From: Candidatus Faecivivens stercorigallinarum
Lineage (GTDB): Bacteria; Bacillota; Clostridia; Oscillospirales; Ruminococcaceae
Reading direction: 5' to 3'
NCBI GenBank assembly: GCA_018715465.1
Contig: DVLN01000100.1
Location: 1 to 18,339 of the forward strand
DNA: 18,339 nt
The notes under the pieces were generated by a model. The model searched no databases. It was not told the DNA's origin and saw only the letters and a program-made list of their open reading frames with translations. Positions 6,989 to 15,017 of this stretch are shown here, piece by piece (the first letter of the stretch is position 1; each line of letters starts with the position of its first letter). Both the position numbers and the translations under genes were made by a program.

Positions 6989-9900
6989 ATGAGCGAAAGT
7001 GTAGATGATATTTTGCGGGAGCTTTCCGGGATCTCTTTTGCTCCGTCGGAGGAGCAGACGTATCGGATGGACCTCATGGACGAGACGAACCGTTCCGGCA
7101 CGGATGGAGCCGGTGCGGTGCATACCCCTTCGGTGACCGAAACACTGCTGGCGGTGCGAGAGCTGATTGAAGAGCCGGATGTTGCTGGTATCGAAACGGT
7201 AAAAGACCCGCTGCAACCAGGCAGGACGGAAAATGTTCCGGCAGAACAATCCCCCGTGCGCCATAAAAAGACGGCTTCCAGACAGAAGGACCCTGGACAG
7301 CCGTCTACGAATGAGAAAATGGATGCGCATAATAAAATGAGCTTTTTTGCCCGTAAAAAGGCAAAGAAGGCGGCAAAGGCATCCGACAGGGTTTTTCGTA
7401 CATCCGGCGATGATCGGAATACATCGTCTTCAGCTCCATCGGACAACAAGGACAGGACAAACAGCACCGGCCAAACGGTGCGAATTGCTCGAACGAAACG
7501 GGATGATCAGCCGGTGCAAAAAGAAACAGCGGTGAAAACCTCGCCCGCTGCCGATTTTCGTCCTGAGGAGAAGCCTGTGGATAAACCGTCTGATCAGTCT
7601 GTGTTACAGCCCGCTGGTCAAGCGGGTGCAACTGGCCAGTTTACCCCGGTTGTACGAGTGTCGGCAGCCGAACTTGCCCATCTGGGACAGGTGGAAGAAA
7701 AAACGTTGGAGCCTTCCCGCAGGGAAAGGCTGGTGCTGTCAGAGGGAAGGACCCGGCGGTTTGTCTCTTCCTTCCAGCCGGAGCGGGAAGAAAAACTACA
7801 GGGTGGTGCAGCTCTCCGTCGGGTGACCCGCCGCGCTTCCTCCAACGTTCTGACGGAGGAAGAACAGGGTATGACATTGCGGATACCTGCTCAGTCGCCG
7901 TCTGAAAGTCCATCGGCTGAAAGTCCGCCGGATCATTCTCCGAATGCTGCGGCCGCTTCCGAAGAGCATGTCCAGGCGTTTGGCCATCAGGAAATGCCTT
8001 CCGAAGATATCCCGGACGAAACTCTTTTCACTTCCGGGGGTGATACTGTTTCCGATGGGGTAGAGAATGAGACACAGCCGCAGAATTATGAAATCGACCT
8101 GGAACAGATTCGGGAGATGGATCGTCTTTCGGAAGAAGATGAACAGTCAAGCGCGGCAGAGGATGAACAGGCGACACGGCCGATTGCTTTGGATGAGCCG
8201 ATGCCTGCCGCCCATTCTGCCCGGCATCAGGCGCAGGAGCGGGAAAAGCTGCGTCGGCAGCAGCAACAGCAGCTTCTCAAACGGGTCGAAGCGACCGAAA
8301 ATGAACCGGCGCCCGAGCTGAGCCGTTCAGAAATCCGCAAGCTGAAAAAACAGCAGCAGCAGGAAGAACGTCAGCGGCAGCTTCGCCGGATGCAGCAGCG
8401 GGAACAGCAGGCAGCCTCCGCATCTCAGCAGCAGGAGGAAAAGGAAAATATCTACCGGGTACGAGAGGTATCCTCTTCCGAAACAGCGGCAGGGTTTGCA
8501 CCGGCATTTTCCCGACTCCAGAGGTTGAATTCTGCTGCGGAGATCAGCTCCTGGCGCAGGGCGCTGCGGGATCTGGCAGGTACATCTATCGGTATGGGAC
8601 TGCTGATTGGATTTTTTGCCATCGTGACGCTGGTACTGACGAGTCTGACCCGTGTGGCAAGTGAATTTGTAGGCAATGCGGTGCTGATGTGGAGCAGCGC
8701 GGCACTGGGGCTGGTTGCCGGTGTCTGCGGGTTTGGCGTGATTGCGGGCGGTATCCGGTCATTGTTCCGGTTCAGGGCGAGCAGGGATATCATGCCGGCA
8801 CTGGTGTACCTGGTGACGATGGCAGAAACGGTTCTGCTGGCCTTCCATCCAGAAGAACTGGCGGGCGGCATGGCATTCTGTTATCTGCCGGTGGGTCTGT
8901 TTGTGCTGTCGTCTGCGTATATGAGCAGGTGGATGGTTGCATCCACAGCACTGCGCAACCTGCGTTTTCTGCATACCGGCGGCAGCAAATATTATCTGCA
9001 TGTCATCCGGGACAGCCGCCTGGCAACCGAGATGACCCGCGGGGTTGTAGACGGGCCGGCATTTGTGGCAGTCAACCGGCGGACGGAATCGGTTTCTGAT
9101 TTTATGAAGTTATCGTTGTCGATGGATGAAAGCGACCGGCTGTCCCGGAATTTTTCGGTGATCGGCCTGCTGAGCGGGCTTTTGGTGATGGGATTTGCGA
9201 TGCTGTTCGGCTGGAGCTTTCCAGGGGCGGCATCGCTGACGACCAGCATTGTTTGTCTGTTTTCGCCGGTTCTGACGATGTATCTGTTCAGCTATCCATG
9301 CAGAAGGACTGCAAGATTTATGGAACGGGCAGGGGGCGTCATCATCAGCGAAAAGGCGATCGCCCGTTACAGCCTGTTAAATGGTGCATTGATGGATGCT
9401 TCGGATATCTTTCCCCCCGGGTTTGTCACCCTGTCAGGGCTTAAGACCTTTGGCAGCGCACGGGTGGACGATGTAATGATCGACACCGCGTCGATGATTC
9501 TTGGTTCCGGTTCGGTTCTGGAGAGTATTTTTGAGGGAATCATCGGGGACAGCGGCCTGCTCCGTCCGGTGGAAGACAGACAGTATGAGGACGGCAAGGG
9601 ACTGGTCGGATTTGTCGACGGACGGCAGGTGCTGGTCGGCAACAAGGCGTTGCTTGAGTCACGTGGTATCCGCTTTTCACTGGATGAGCACCGTAAATGG
9701 GCTTCGGGCGTCGGTTGTGCTTGTGTTTATCTGGCGGTCGCGGGGGAACTTGCGGGCGTTTTCCTGATTCGGCTGCAAACGTCGGTCCGTTCGGAAGAGG
9801 CAATCCAGATCTTTGCCGACAACGGTATCCGGCTGGCGATCCGCACGACCGACAGCTTTCTGACCCCGCGGCTGCTGGGCAGGCTGTTTCGGATTAATGC

Positions 9901-10222
9901 CGAGCTGGTCAAAATCCTTCCCCAGCGGCTGGGCGTCTATGTCGACCGTCTGCAGGGCAAGGTCCGGGTCAAACAGGCGGTTGCGGTCAATGATGGCAGC
10001 CTTTCCGGGTTTGCCGGGTGCGCAGCCTGCGCAAGAAGGCTTTCCTTTATGGAAGGACTGAACCGGGTGATGATGGTGCTGTCAGTGGTGCTTGGGCTGT
10101 GCATGCTGCTGATGCTGACAGTGCTGGGGTCATTCGCCAGCGTCACGCCGCTGGTGATGAGCGGATACGTGCTGTTCTGGCCGGCACTGGGCTGGATTTT
10201 GCAGAAAATGATCAGAATATAG
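6989..10222 (+). CDS. Degenerate P1B-type ATPase-like membrane protein with long disordered N-terminus
   Basis: 1077 residues; start chosen for AAAGGAGGA (6972-6980), 8 nt before the ATG. Residues 1-410 are polar and probably disordered; 414-490 are Gln/Glu/Arg-rich coiled coil. Then helices at about 532-554, 563-588, 601-621, 628-648, a cytosolic loop (650-722), helices 724-742 and 749-770, a cytosolic region (775-1020), and two last helices (about 1026-1047, 1052-1073). This is the topology of P1B heavy-metal ATPases. GKGLVGFVDG (869-878) followed by RQVLVGNKALL matches the P1B nucleotide-domain loop. The M4 CPC motif is SPV (759-761); 44 residues later Asp803 falls where the phosphorylated Asp should be, but DKTGT is DASDI. 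TGD is TTD (953-955), GDGxND is reduced to VNDGS (1000-1004), the P1B His-Pro is absent, and the actuator loop is short without TGES. There is no CxxC metal domain. Pump activity is therefore unlikely; the function is unknown. It lies 35 nt after rlmB, likely co-transcribed. Confidence 0.85.
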   Translation: MSESVDDILRELSGISFAPSEEQTYRMDLMDETNRSGTDGAGAVHTPSVTETLLAVRELIEEPDVAGIETVKDPLQPGRTENVPAEQSPVRHKKTASRQKDPGQPSTNEKMDAHNKMSFFARKKAKKAAKASDRVFRTSGDDRNTSSSAPSDNKDRTNSTGQTVRIARTKRDDQPVQKETAVKTSPAADFRPEEKPVDKPSDQSVLQPAGQAGATGQFTPVVRVSAAELAHLGQVEEKTLEPSRRERLVLSEGRTRRFVSSFQPEREEKLQGGAALRRVTRRASSNVLTEEEQGMTLRIPAQSPSESPSAESPPDHSPNAAAASEEHVQAFGHQEMPSEDIPDETLFTSGGDTVSDGVENETQPQNYEIDLEQIREMDRLSEEDEQSSAAEDEQATRPIALDEPMPAAHSARHQAQEREKLRRQQQQQLLKRVEATENEPAPELSRSEIRKLKKQQQQEERQRQLRRMQQREQQAASASQQQEEKENIYRVREVSSSETAAGFAPAFSRLQRLNSAAEISSWRRALRDLAGTSIGMGLLIGFFAIVTLVLTSLTRVASEFVGNAVLMWSSAALGLVAGVCGFGVIAGGIRSLFRFRASRDIMPALVYLVTMAETVLLAFHPEELAGGMAFCYLPVGLFVLSSAYMSRWMVASTALRNLRFLHTGGSKYYLHVIRDSRLATEMTRGVVDGPAFVAVNRRTESVSDFMKLSLSMDESDRLSRNFSVIGLLSGLLVMGFAMLFGWSFPGAASLTTSIVCLFSPVLTMYLFSYPCRRTARFMERAGGVIISEKAIARYSLLNGALMDASDIFPPGFVTLSGLKTFGSARVDDVMIDTASMILGSGSVLESIFEGIIGDSGLLRPVEDRQYEDGKGLVGFVDGRQVLVGNKALLESRGIRFSLDEHRKWASGVGCACVYLAVAGELAGVFLIRLQTSVRSEEAIQIFADNGIRLAIRTTDSFLTPRLLGRLFRINAELVKILPQRLGVYVDRLQGKVRVKQAVAVNDGSLSGFAGCAACARRLSFMEGLNRVMMVLSVVLGLCMLLMLTVLGSFASVTPLVMSGYVLFWPALGWILQKMIRI

Positions 10223-10226
10223 TGGC

Positions 10227-10263
10227 ATCTGCCGGGTGATGATTGCATCCGGCGGATTTTTTA
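10227..10263 (+). terminator. Terminator of the rlmB operon
   Basis: ATCTGCCGG (10227-10235) pairs with CCGGCGGAT (10249-10257) with one G-U, followed by six T, immediately after the stop codon. Confidence 0.88.
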
Positions 10264-10324
10264 CCCATTTTGTGGCATACGTGCAAAGATATGGGAAGTT
10301 AATTATTAAATTTACAAAAGTTGC

Positions 10325-10353
10325 TTGAAATTCAGCTGCAATTGCGCTATACT
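10325..10353 (+). promoter_or_regulatory. Promoter of the cyclophilin pair
   Basis: TTGAAA (10325-10330), a 17-bp spacer and TATACT (10348-10353); the leader is about 50 nt. Confidence 0.82.
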
Positions 10354-10410
10354 ATGTAGTAACTTTGCGGACACGACATGGTGCCCCTGTTTCCAGAAAG
10401 GAATGTAAAT

Positions 10411-11352
10411 ATGTATAAACTGCGCAAATATGCTGCGGCAACTGCGGCAGGTCTGACAGCTGTCTGTATGCTTTCAGGCTGCGGCAACAGCATTGACCCG
10501 GAAGATATTGATTATTCCGTTCAGCTGCTGGCTCCTGATGAAGGCGACGATATCGCGATTTTTGAGACCAGCATGGGGACGATCACGGCTGTTCTGTATA
10601 CCGATGAAGTTCCGACTGTTGTCCAGAATTTCAAGGACCTGGTTGAGGATGGTTTTTATGATAACCAGGTGATCTATCAGGTTGTGCCGACCGTCGGCGC
10701 TGAGATGTTCGGCAGTTCGACTGAGGATGGCAATAGCCCTACCAGCAATACCGAAAAACCGATTAAGGCAGAGTATTCTGACAGCCTTTGGCCGTTTTCC
10801 GGTTCACTGTGCGCCCTGTGCGGTGAGATGGGACAGCTGTGGAACAAGGGATATTATTTTGATTCCCGTTCTTTCTTTATCGCCGATATGCCAATTGATG
10901 AGGAGACCGGCGAGCAGATGCAGAACAACTACTTCCCGGCTATGATGGTCAACGCATTTGAGGAGCTGGGCGGTGTGCCCGGTATCTCCCAGTACCACAC
11001 CGTATTCGGTAAGGTTATCGACGGGATGGAAGTTGTCAACGCGATCAATGAGCTGCCGATGACTGCGATCGACATGGAGGGCGAAGGCGCTTCCTCTGAG
11101 GAATACGAACAGGGCTACACACTGGACGAGCCGGTCACGATTGAGAAGGTTACGCTCGGCAGCTTCCATGCGGCAGATTATGACGAACTCGACAACACTT
11201 TGACCCAGGAAGAATATGACGCAATGGTCTATACCAGTGCTGAGGAACAGGCAGCAATTGACGAAGCGATTGCAAACGGCACCTATGGACAGGAAGAGTC
11301 GGAAGAGGATTCCACCAGCTCTTCTGAGTCCTCTGAATCTTCGGCAGAATAA
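10411..11352 (+). CDS. Extracytoplasmic cyclophilin-like lipoprotein
   Basis: 313 residues from the ATG at 10411, with AAAGGA 8 nt upstream; an earlier ATG at 10378 lacks a ribosome site. The lipobox LSGC puts the lipidated Cys at residue 24, so it sits on the outer face of the membrane. Residues about 48-255 are a cyclophilin domain (ETSMGTITAVLY, VQNFKDLVEDGFYDNQ, RSFFIAD, HTVFGKVIDGMEVVNAI). Active cyclophilins have F-H-R-V and M-x-Q-G-G; here these are Y-Q-V-V and A-E-M-F-G, so the catalytic Arg is gone. It may be a weak isomerase or a chaperone for secreted proteins. The C-terminal 50 residues are acidic and end in a Ser/Glu tract. The next gene, 28 nt on, is an intact cytosolic cyclophilin. 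Confidence 0.88.
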   Translation: MYKLRKYAAATAAGLTAVCMLSGCGNSIDPEDIDYSVQLLAPDEGDDIAIFETSMGTITAVLYTDEVPTVVQNFKDLVEDGFYDNQVIYQVVPTVGAEMFGSSTEDGNSPTSNTEKPIKAEYSDSLWPFSGSLCALCGEMGQLWNKGYYFDSRSFFIADMPIDEETGEQMQNNYFPAMMVNAFEELGGVPGISQYHTVFGKVIDGMEVVNAINELPMTAIDMEGEGASSEEYEQGYTLDEPVTIEKVTLGSFHAADYDELDNTLTQEEYDAMVYTSAEEQAAIDEAIANGTYGQEESEEDSTSSSESSESSAE

Positions 11353-11379
11353 GGTTATCCAAAGGAAAGGACTGTCAGT

Positions 11380-11973
11380 ATGATCAATTTTCGTGAAGCA
11401 AAAGCAGGAGATACCATTGTTACGATGAACACCACGCTGGGCAGCATCAAATTCCTGATGTTCCCGGAGGTTGCCCCCAAGGCAGTTGAGAACTTTACGA
11501 CCCACGCCAAAAACGGCTATTATGATGGTATCATCTTCCATCGTGTCATTGACGGTTTTATGATCCAGGGCGGTGACCCGACCGGTACCGGCCGCGGCGG
11601 TGAAAGCATCTGGGGAAGATCGTTTGAGGATGAGTTTTCTCCTGAAGCCCATAACTTCCGCGGTGCCCTTTCGATGGCCAACGCTGGCCCCGGCACCAAT
11701 GGAAGCCAGTTCTTTATCGTACAGGCAGGCCCTGTCGATAAGCGGATGTTCCCGATGCTGGGCCGCCAGTATGGCGTTAAGCTGGACGAGGAAACCAAAG
11801 AAAAATATGCAGAACTGGGCGGCACGCCCTGGCTGGACAATCACCACACCGTTTTCGGTCAGGTAATTGAGGGAATGGATGTTGTCGACAAGATCGCTTC
11901 CCAGAAGGTCGGCTTCCAGGATAAGCCGCTGACCGATATCGTAATCGAGAGCATGTCGGTCGAAACACTGTAA
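11380..11973 (+). CDS. Cytosolic cyclophilin-type peptidyl-prolyl cis-trans isomerase
   Basis: 197 residues, no signal peptide. AAAGGAAAGG (11361-11370) gives the ribosome site. Cyclophilins catalyse cis-trans isomerisation of X-Pro bonds during folding. The active-site residues are present: FHRVIDGFMIQGGDP (Arg, Phe, Met, Gln), NGSQFFI and the HTVFGQVIEGMDVVDKI end. An insertion between SQFFI and the HHTVFG motif (about 25 residues including RQYGVKLDEETKEKYAELGG) is a feature I recognise from clostridial cyclophilins. It is co-transcribed with the lipoprotein form, giving one isomerase on each side of the membrane; the two probably arose by duplication with later loss of the catalytic Arg in the exported one. 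Confidence 0.94.
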   Translation: MINFREAKAGDTIVTMNTTLGSIKFLMFPEVAPKAVENFTTHAKNGYYDGIIFHRVIDGFMIQGGDPTGTGRGGESIWGRSFEDEFSPEAHNFRGALSMANAGPGTNGSQFFIVQAGPVDKRMFPMLGRQYGVKLDEETKEKYAELGGTPWLDNHHTVFGQVIEGMDVVDKIASQKVGFQDKPLTDIVIESMSVETL

Positions 11974-11983
11974 TTGCAGATAT

Positions 11984-12021
11984 AAAAATACCTCCCGGAT
12001 TTTATCTGGGAGGTATTTTTG
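11984..12021. terminator. Bidirectional intrinsic terminator
   Basis: AATACCTCCCGGAT (11987-12000) pairs with ATCTGGGAGGTATT (12004-12017) around TTT, one G-U. T-runs occur on both strands (TTTTT on each side), so it ends the cyclophilin transcript and the convergent iron-uptake operon. Confidence 0.93.
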
Positions 12022-12044
12022 TGCCCCGGGGGTTCGGTGCTTTT

Positions 12045-13208
12045 TTATTCCAGTTTGCCGAGCGAGTTTGCGACAAGCTGGCTGTAGTCTTCGTCGGTCA
12101 GGTCGTAGTGGTAGAACATCTCGTAATAACGGGTGACGTCTGCCTGGATATCAAAGTCGGCCTGTTCCGGGTAAAGGATTTTGGTCATCCACATCATTCC
12201 CAGATACCGCTGGATAGAAGGCGGGAAGCCCATCCAGTTGTGGGGTCCGATCGGGACTTCGTAATAACGTCCCGATTGGATGGCCTGCAAACCGCTCCAC
12301 AGCGGATCGTCGGCTACCGTATCATAAACGCCGCTGTCAGGCGAGAAGAAAATCACTTCCGGGTCCCACAGCATCAGCTGTTCCATATCGGTTTCATTGC
12401 CGGTGCCTTTGGAGGAGGGAGACTCGACGATGGCGAGGTTGTCGGCGATCAGGTCAATGATTTCGGCATGGTAGGAGCCTTTCGCGACGACATTGGTGCC
12501 GGTGTCTCCGGTCAGATAGAGGACAGACACCTTTTCGTCACCGACTTCTTCCATGATATCCAGCGTCCGGGTGTAGATGCTGTCGCAGAAATCGGCGTAT
12601 TCCGCTGCTTCTTCTTCCATCCCCAGCAATTCACCCAGCATCGTATAGCATTCCGGCATCGTTTCCATATTCGCGTCAATATGGATAAACGGGATCCCGG
12701 TCTGTTCGCCGAGTGCGTCCAGATCTTCAGCAATACCGTCCTTGGAGTCGCCGATGTCGATGACGACGTCCGGGTCGGCAATCATCAGCTGTTCCGGGTT
12801 CATCTCGGTATTGCTGCCGTACAGCTGGCCGATCAGCGGGAGAGAATTGTATTTTTCGGGGATATATTTTTCAGCGCCCTCGCTCCATTCGTTGCTCCAG
12901 CCGACCAGCGTATCGGGTGCGAGCGAATAGATAACCAGCTGGGAGAGCAATCCCGAGGCTGCAACTGTTTCAATCGGCTCTTCAAAGGTGAATTCCCGCC
13001 CAAGTGAGTCGGTAAAAGTAAAGGCAGCAGCTTCTTCCGAAGCTGTTTCAGCGGAGGATTCTTGCGATGAAGAGTTTTCCGAAGATTCGGCGGAAACAGA
13101 ACTTTCTTCTGAATTTACGCTTTCGGAAGAGCTGCTGTCATTGCTGCCGCAGCCGGCCAGCGATGCAACCATCAGCCCACAGAGAAAAAGTGCCAAAAAA
13201 CGTTTCAT
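12045..13208 (-). CDS. ABC transporter substrate-binding lipoprotein (iron-siderophore/corrinoid type)
   Basis: 387 residues from the ATG at 13208. The lipobox LAGC (Cys20) anchors it to the outer membrane face, followed by a Ser/Glu-rich spacer (21-60). The remainder is a class III (FepB/BtuF-type, Peripla_BP_2) binding protein: ETVAASGLLSQLVIYSLAP, PEQLMIADPDVVIDIGDS and WDPEVIFFSPDS are its typical strand segments. A GPHNWMGFPPSIQRYLGMMW motif near the C-terminus is shared by a subset of these proteins in anaerobes. It would capture the ligand and deliver it to the permease. The gene begins 4 nt after the ATPase stop, with AAAGGA inside the end of the ATPase gene, so it is translationally linked and last in the operon. 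The Fur box upstream favours an iron chelate. Confidence 0.9.
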   Translation of the reverse strand: MKRFLALFLCGLMVASLAGCGSNDSSSSESVNSEESSVSAESSENSSSQESSAETASEEAAAFTFTDSLGREFTFEEPIETVAASGLLSQLVIYSLAPDTLVGWSNEWSEGAEKYIPEKYNSLPLIGQLYGSNTEMNPEQLMIADPDVVIDIGDSKDGIAEDLDALGEQTGIPFIHIDANMETMPECYTMLGELLGMEEEAAEYADFCDSIYTRTLDIMEEVGDEKVSVLYLTGDTGTNVVAKGSYHAEIIDLIADNLAIVESPSSKGTGNETDMEQLMLWDPEVIFFSPDSGVYDTVADDPLWSGLQAIQSGRYYEVPIGPHNWMGFPPSIQRYLGMMWMTKILYPEQADFDIQADVTRYYEMFYHYDLTDEDYSQLVANSLGKLE

Positions 13209-13212
13209 TGGA

Positions 13213-14010
13213 TTACATTTCCTTTCTGTATTTCGATTCATCCGGCAGGAAGACGCGGACATCGCGCCCGCCGGATGGAATATCGACTGCTTTGACTTTC
13301 AGACCATACAGCGTCTGGATCATACCGGCGTCGAGGACTTTTGCCGGGTCTCCGTCCCCAGCAAGCACGCCGTCCGCCAGCGCCAGCACACGGCTGGAAT
13401 AAAGGGCGGCCTGCTGGGGAGAATGGGTCGACTGAATCAGCAGATATCCTTTCGCTGCCAACTGCTGGAGCTGGAGCAGCAGCCGGGTCTGATTGCCGTA
13501 GTCCAGATTTGCCGCCGGTTCGTCCAGCAACCAGACACGTGCGTCGGTCATCATCGCCCGCGCCATCATCACCAGCTGCTGTTCGCCGCCGCTCAGCGTA
13601 TCAAACGCCCGTCCCCGCAGTGTTTCCAGTCCGAGATTGTCCATCACCTCATCCAGTCTTTCCCGTTCAGCCCTGCCGGGATGCTGGAACCATTTCAGCC
13701 CCGCTGCCGCTCCCATCAGGATCATCTCTTCGACCGGGTAGGAAAAGGCGGGGGAATGGGACTGCGGAATATACGCAACCTTTGCCGCCAGCTGGCGGGG
13801 GGAGAGGGCAGAAAGCGGCTGGCCATCCAGCGTGATCGTCCCTGATGCCCGCAGCTGCCCCAATATACAGCGGAAAAGTGTTGTCTTTCCGGTACCATTG
13901 GGGCCGAGCAGTGAGATCAGCTCTCCCCCCTCTGCCGAGAACGACACTTCTTTAAGCAGCGGCTGGCAGTGGGGGTACCCAAACGACAGTCTGTCTACAA
14001 TCAGTTTCAT
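13213..14010 (-). CDS. ABC transporter ATP-binding protein (FecE/BtuD type)
   Basis: 265 residues. The start at 14010 has GAGGAGG about 6 nt upstream and overlaps the permease stop as ATGA, which marks translational coupling; the longer open frame reaching 14229 lies inside the permease gene. Motifs: Walker A GPNGTGKTT (about 37-45), Q-loop YIPQSHSP, ABC signature LSGGEQQLV, Walker B VWLLDEP and the switch His in STHSP. It powers import through the adjacent permease. The family handles iron-siderophore, haem or cobalamin. Confidence 0.94.
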   Translation of the reverse strand: MKLIVDRLSFGYPHCQPLLKEVSFSAEGGELISLLGPNGTGKTTLFRCILGQLRASGTITLDGQPLSALSPRQLAAKVAYIPQSHSPAFSYPVEEMILMGAAAGLKWFQHPGRAERERLDEVMDNLGLETLRGRAFDTLSGGEQQLVMMARAMMTDARVWLLDEPAANLDYGNQTRLLLQLQQLAAKGYLLIQSTHSPQQAALYSSRVLALADGVLAGDGDPAKVLDAGMIQTLYGLKVKAVDIPSGGRDVRVFLPDESKYRKEM

Positions 14011-15017
14011 CGTCCGCCTCCTCTTCTGACCATCATCCACAGGAAGAAAGGTGCGCCAATAAACGCGGTCAGAATGCCGATCGGCAGTTCCACCGGGAGG
14101 AGTGTCCGGGAAACATTGTCCACCACCAGCAGGAATATTCCGCCCATCAACGCCGTTCCCGGCAGAAGGTAACGGGTTTCGCTTCCGGTCAGCCTGCGGG
14201 TCATATGCGGAATCACCAGTCCGACCCATCCGATTGTACCGCTGGATGATATCGCAGCCGCAGTCAGCAGCGTTGCAGCCAGGATGACTGCAAGCCTTGT
14301 CCGGGCGGGATGGATGCCGAGTGCACGGGCTTCCTCGTCGCCAATCGTCAGCAGTTGCAGCCGCCAGCGGAGCAGCAGCAGAACGGCTAACCCCAGCACA
14401 GTCGGAATCAGAGCAGTCAGCACACTGTTCCAGTTTGCGCCCGACAGGCTGCCCATCAGCCAGTAGGTGATCTCCGGCAGCTGGCTTTCCGGGTCGGCCG
14501 CAAGTTTCAGGCAGGAGGTTCCGGCTGAAAAGAGGGAGGAGACCATCATCCCGGCCAGTACCAGCGTCATAATTTTATCCCGTCCAGTGGCGCCGATCAG
14601 GCAGGCAATCAGCATGCTGCCAAGGCTCATCACAAAGGCGGACAATGTAATCCCGCCCGACGCGGCTCCGGCGAGAATTGCCAGCGCTGCCCCAAATGCT
14701 GCCCCTGATGAAGCACCCAGCACGTCCGGTGAAGCCATTGGGTTCTGAAAGACACATTGATAGGCACATCCGGCGGCCGATAGCCCGGCTCCGACGGTAA
14801 TTGCCAGCAGAATTCGGGGCAGACGGATGTTATAGATGACCCGGCCGATGCTGTCGGCTGGGCTTTCTCCCAGCCCCAGCAGGTCGTGTCCGAACTGGCG
14901 GAAGATATCGCCGAGGCTGACCGGGTACCGTCCGAGCGGGAAAGACAGCAGGGTGCATCCGATCAGCAGAAACAAAAGTATCAGCAGCACCCAGCCCGCC
15001 TTTTTCGTCTTTTTCAT
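14007..15017 (-). CDS. ABC transporter permease, FecCD/BtuC family
   Basis: 336 residues from the ATG at 15017, which overlaps the stop of the preceding NTPase gene as ATGA; an ATG nine codons earlier is less likely. About ten hydrophobic helices follow a short basic start. Family landmarks are RLPRILLAITVGAGLSAAG, FQNPMASPDVLGASSGAAFG and the coupling-helix segment GWVGLVIPHMTRRLTG that contacts the ATPase. It forms the homodimeric channel of an iron-siderophore or corrinoid importer with the two genes downstream. Confidence 0.94.
   Translation of the reverse strand: MKKTKKAGWVLLILLFLLIGCTLLSFPLGRYPVSLGDIFRQFGHDLLGLGESPADSIGRVIYNIRLPRILLAITVGAGLSAAGCAYQCVFQNPMASPDVLGASSGAAFGAALAILAGAASGGITLSAFVMSLGSMLIACLIGATGRDKIMTLVLAGMMVSSLFSAGTSCLKLAADPESQLPEITYWLMGSLSGANWNSVLTALIPTVLGLAVLLLLRWRLQLLTIGDEEARALGIHPARTRLAVILAATLLTAAAISSSGTIGWVGLVIPHMTRRLTGSETRYLLPGTALMGGIFLLVVDNVSRTLLPVELPIGILTAFIGAPFFLWMMVRRGGGR

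Noticed and set aside
10804..11847. Long open frame (347 codons) antisense to the cyclophilin genes
   Set aside because: Composition is that of a mirrored gene; no ribosome site, and the plus-strand cyclophilins are certain.
12021..13007. 328-codon open frame on the plus strand opposite the binding lipoprotein
   Set aside because: Shadow of the minus-strand gene, beginning within the terminator region; no recognisable domain.
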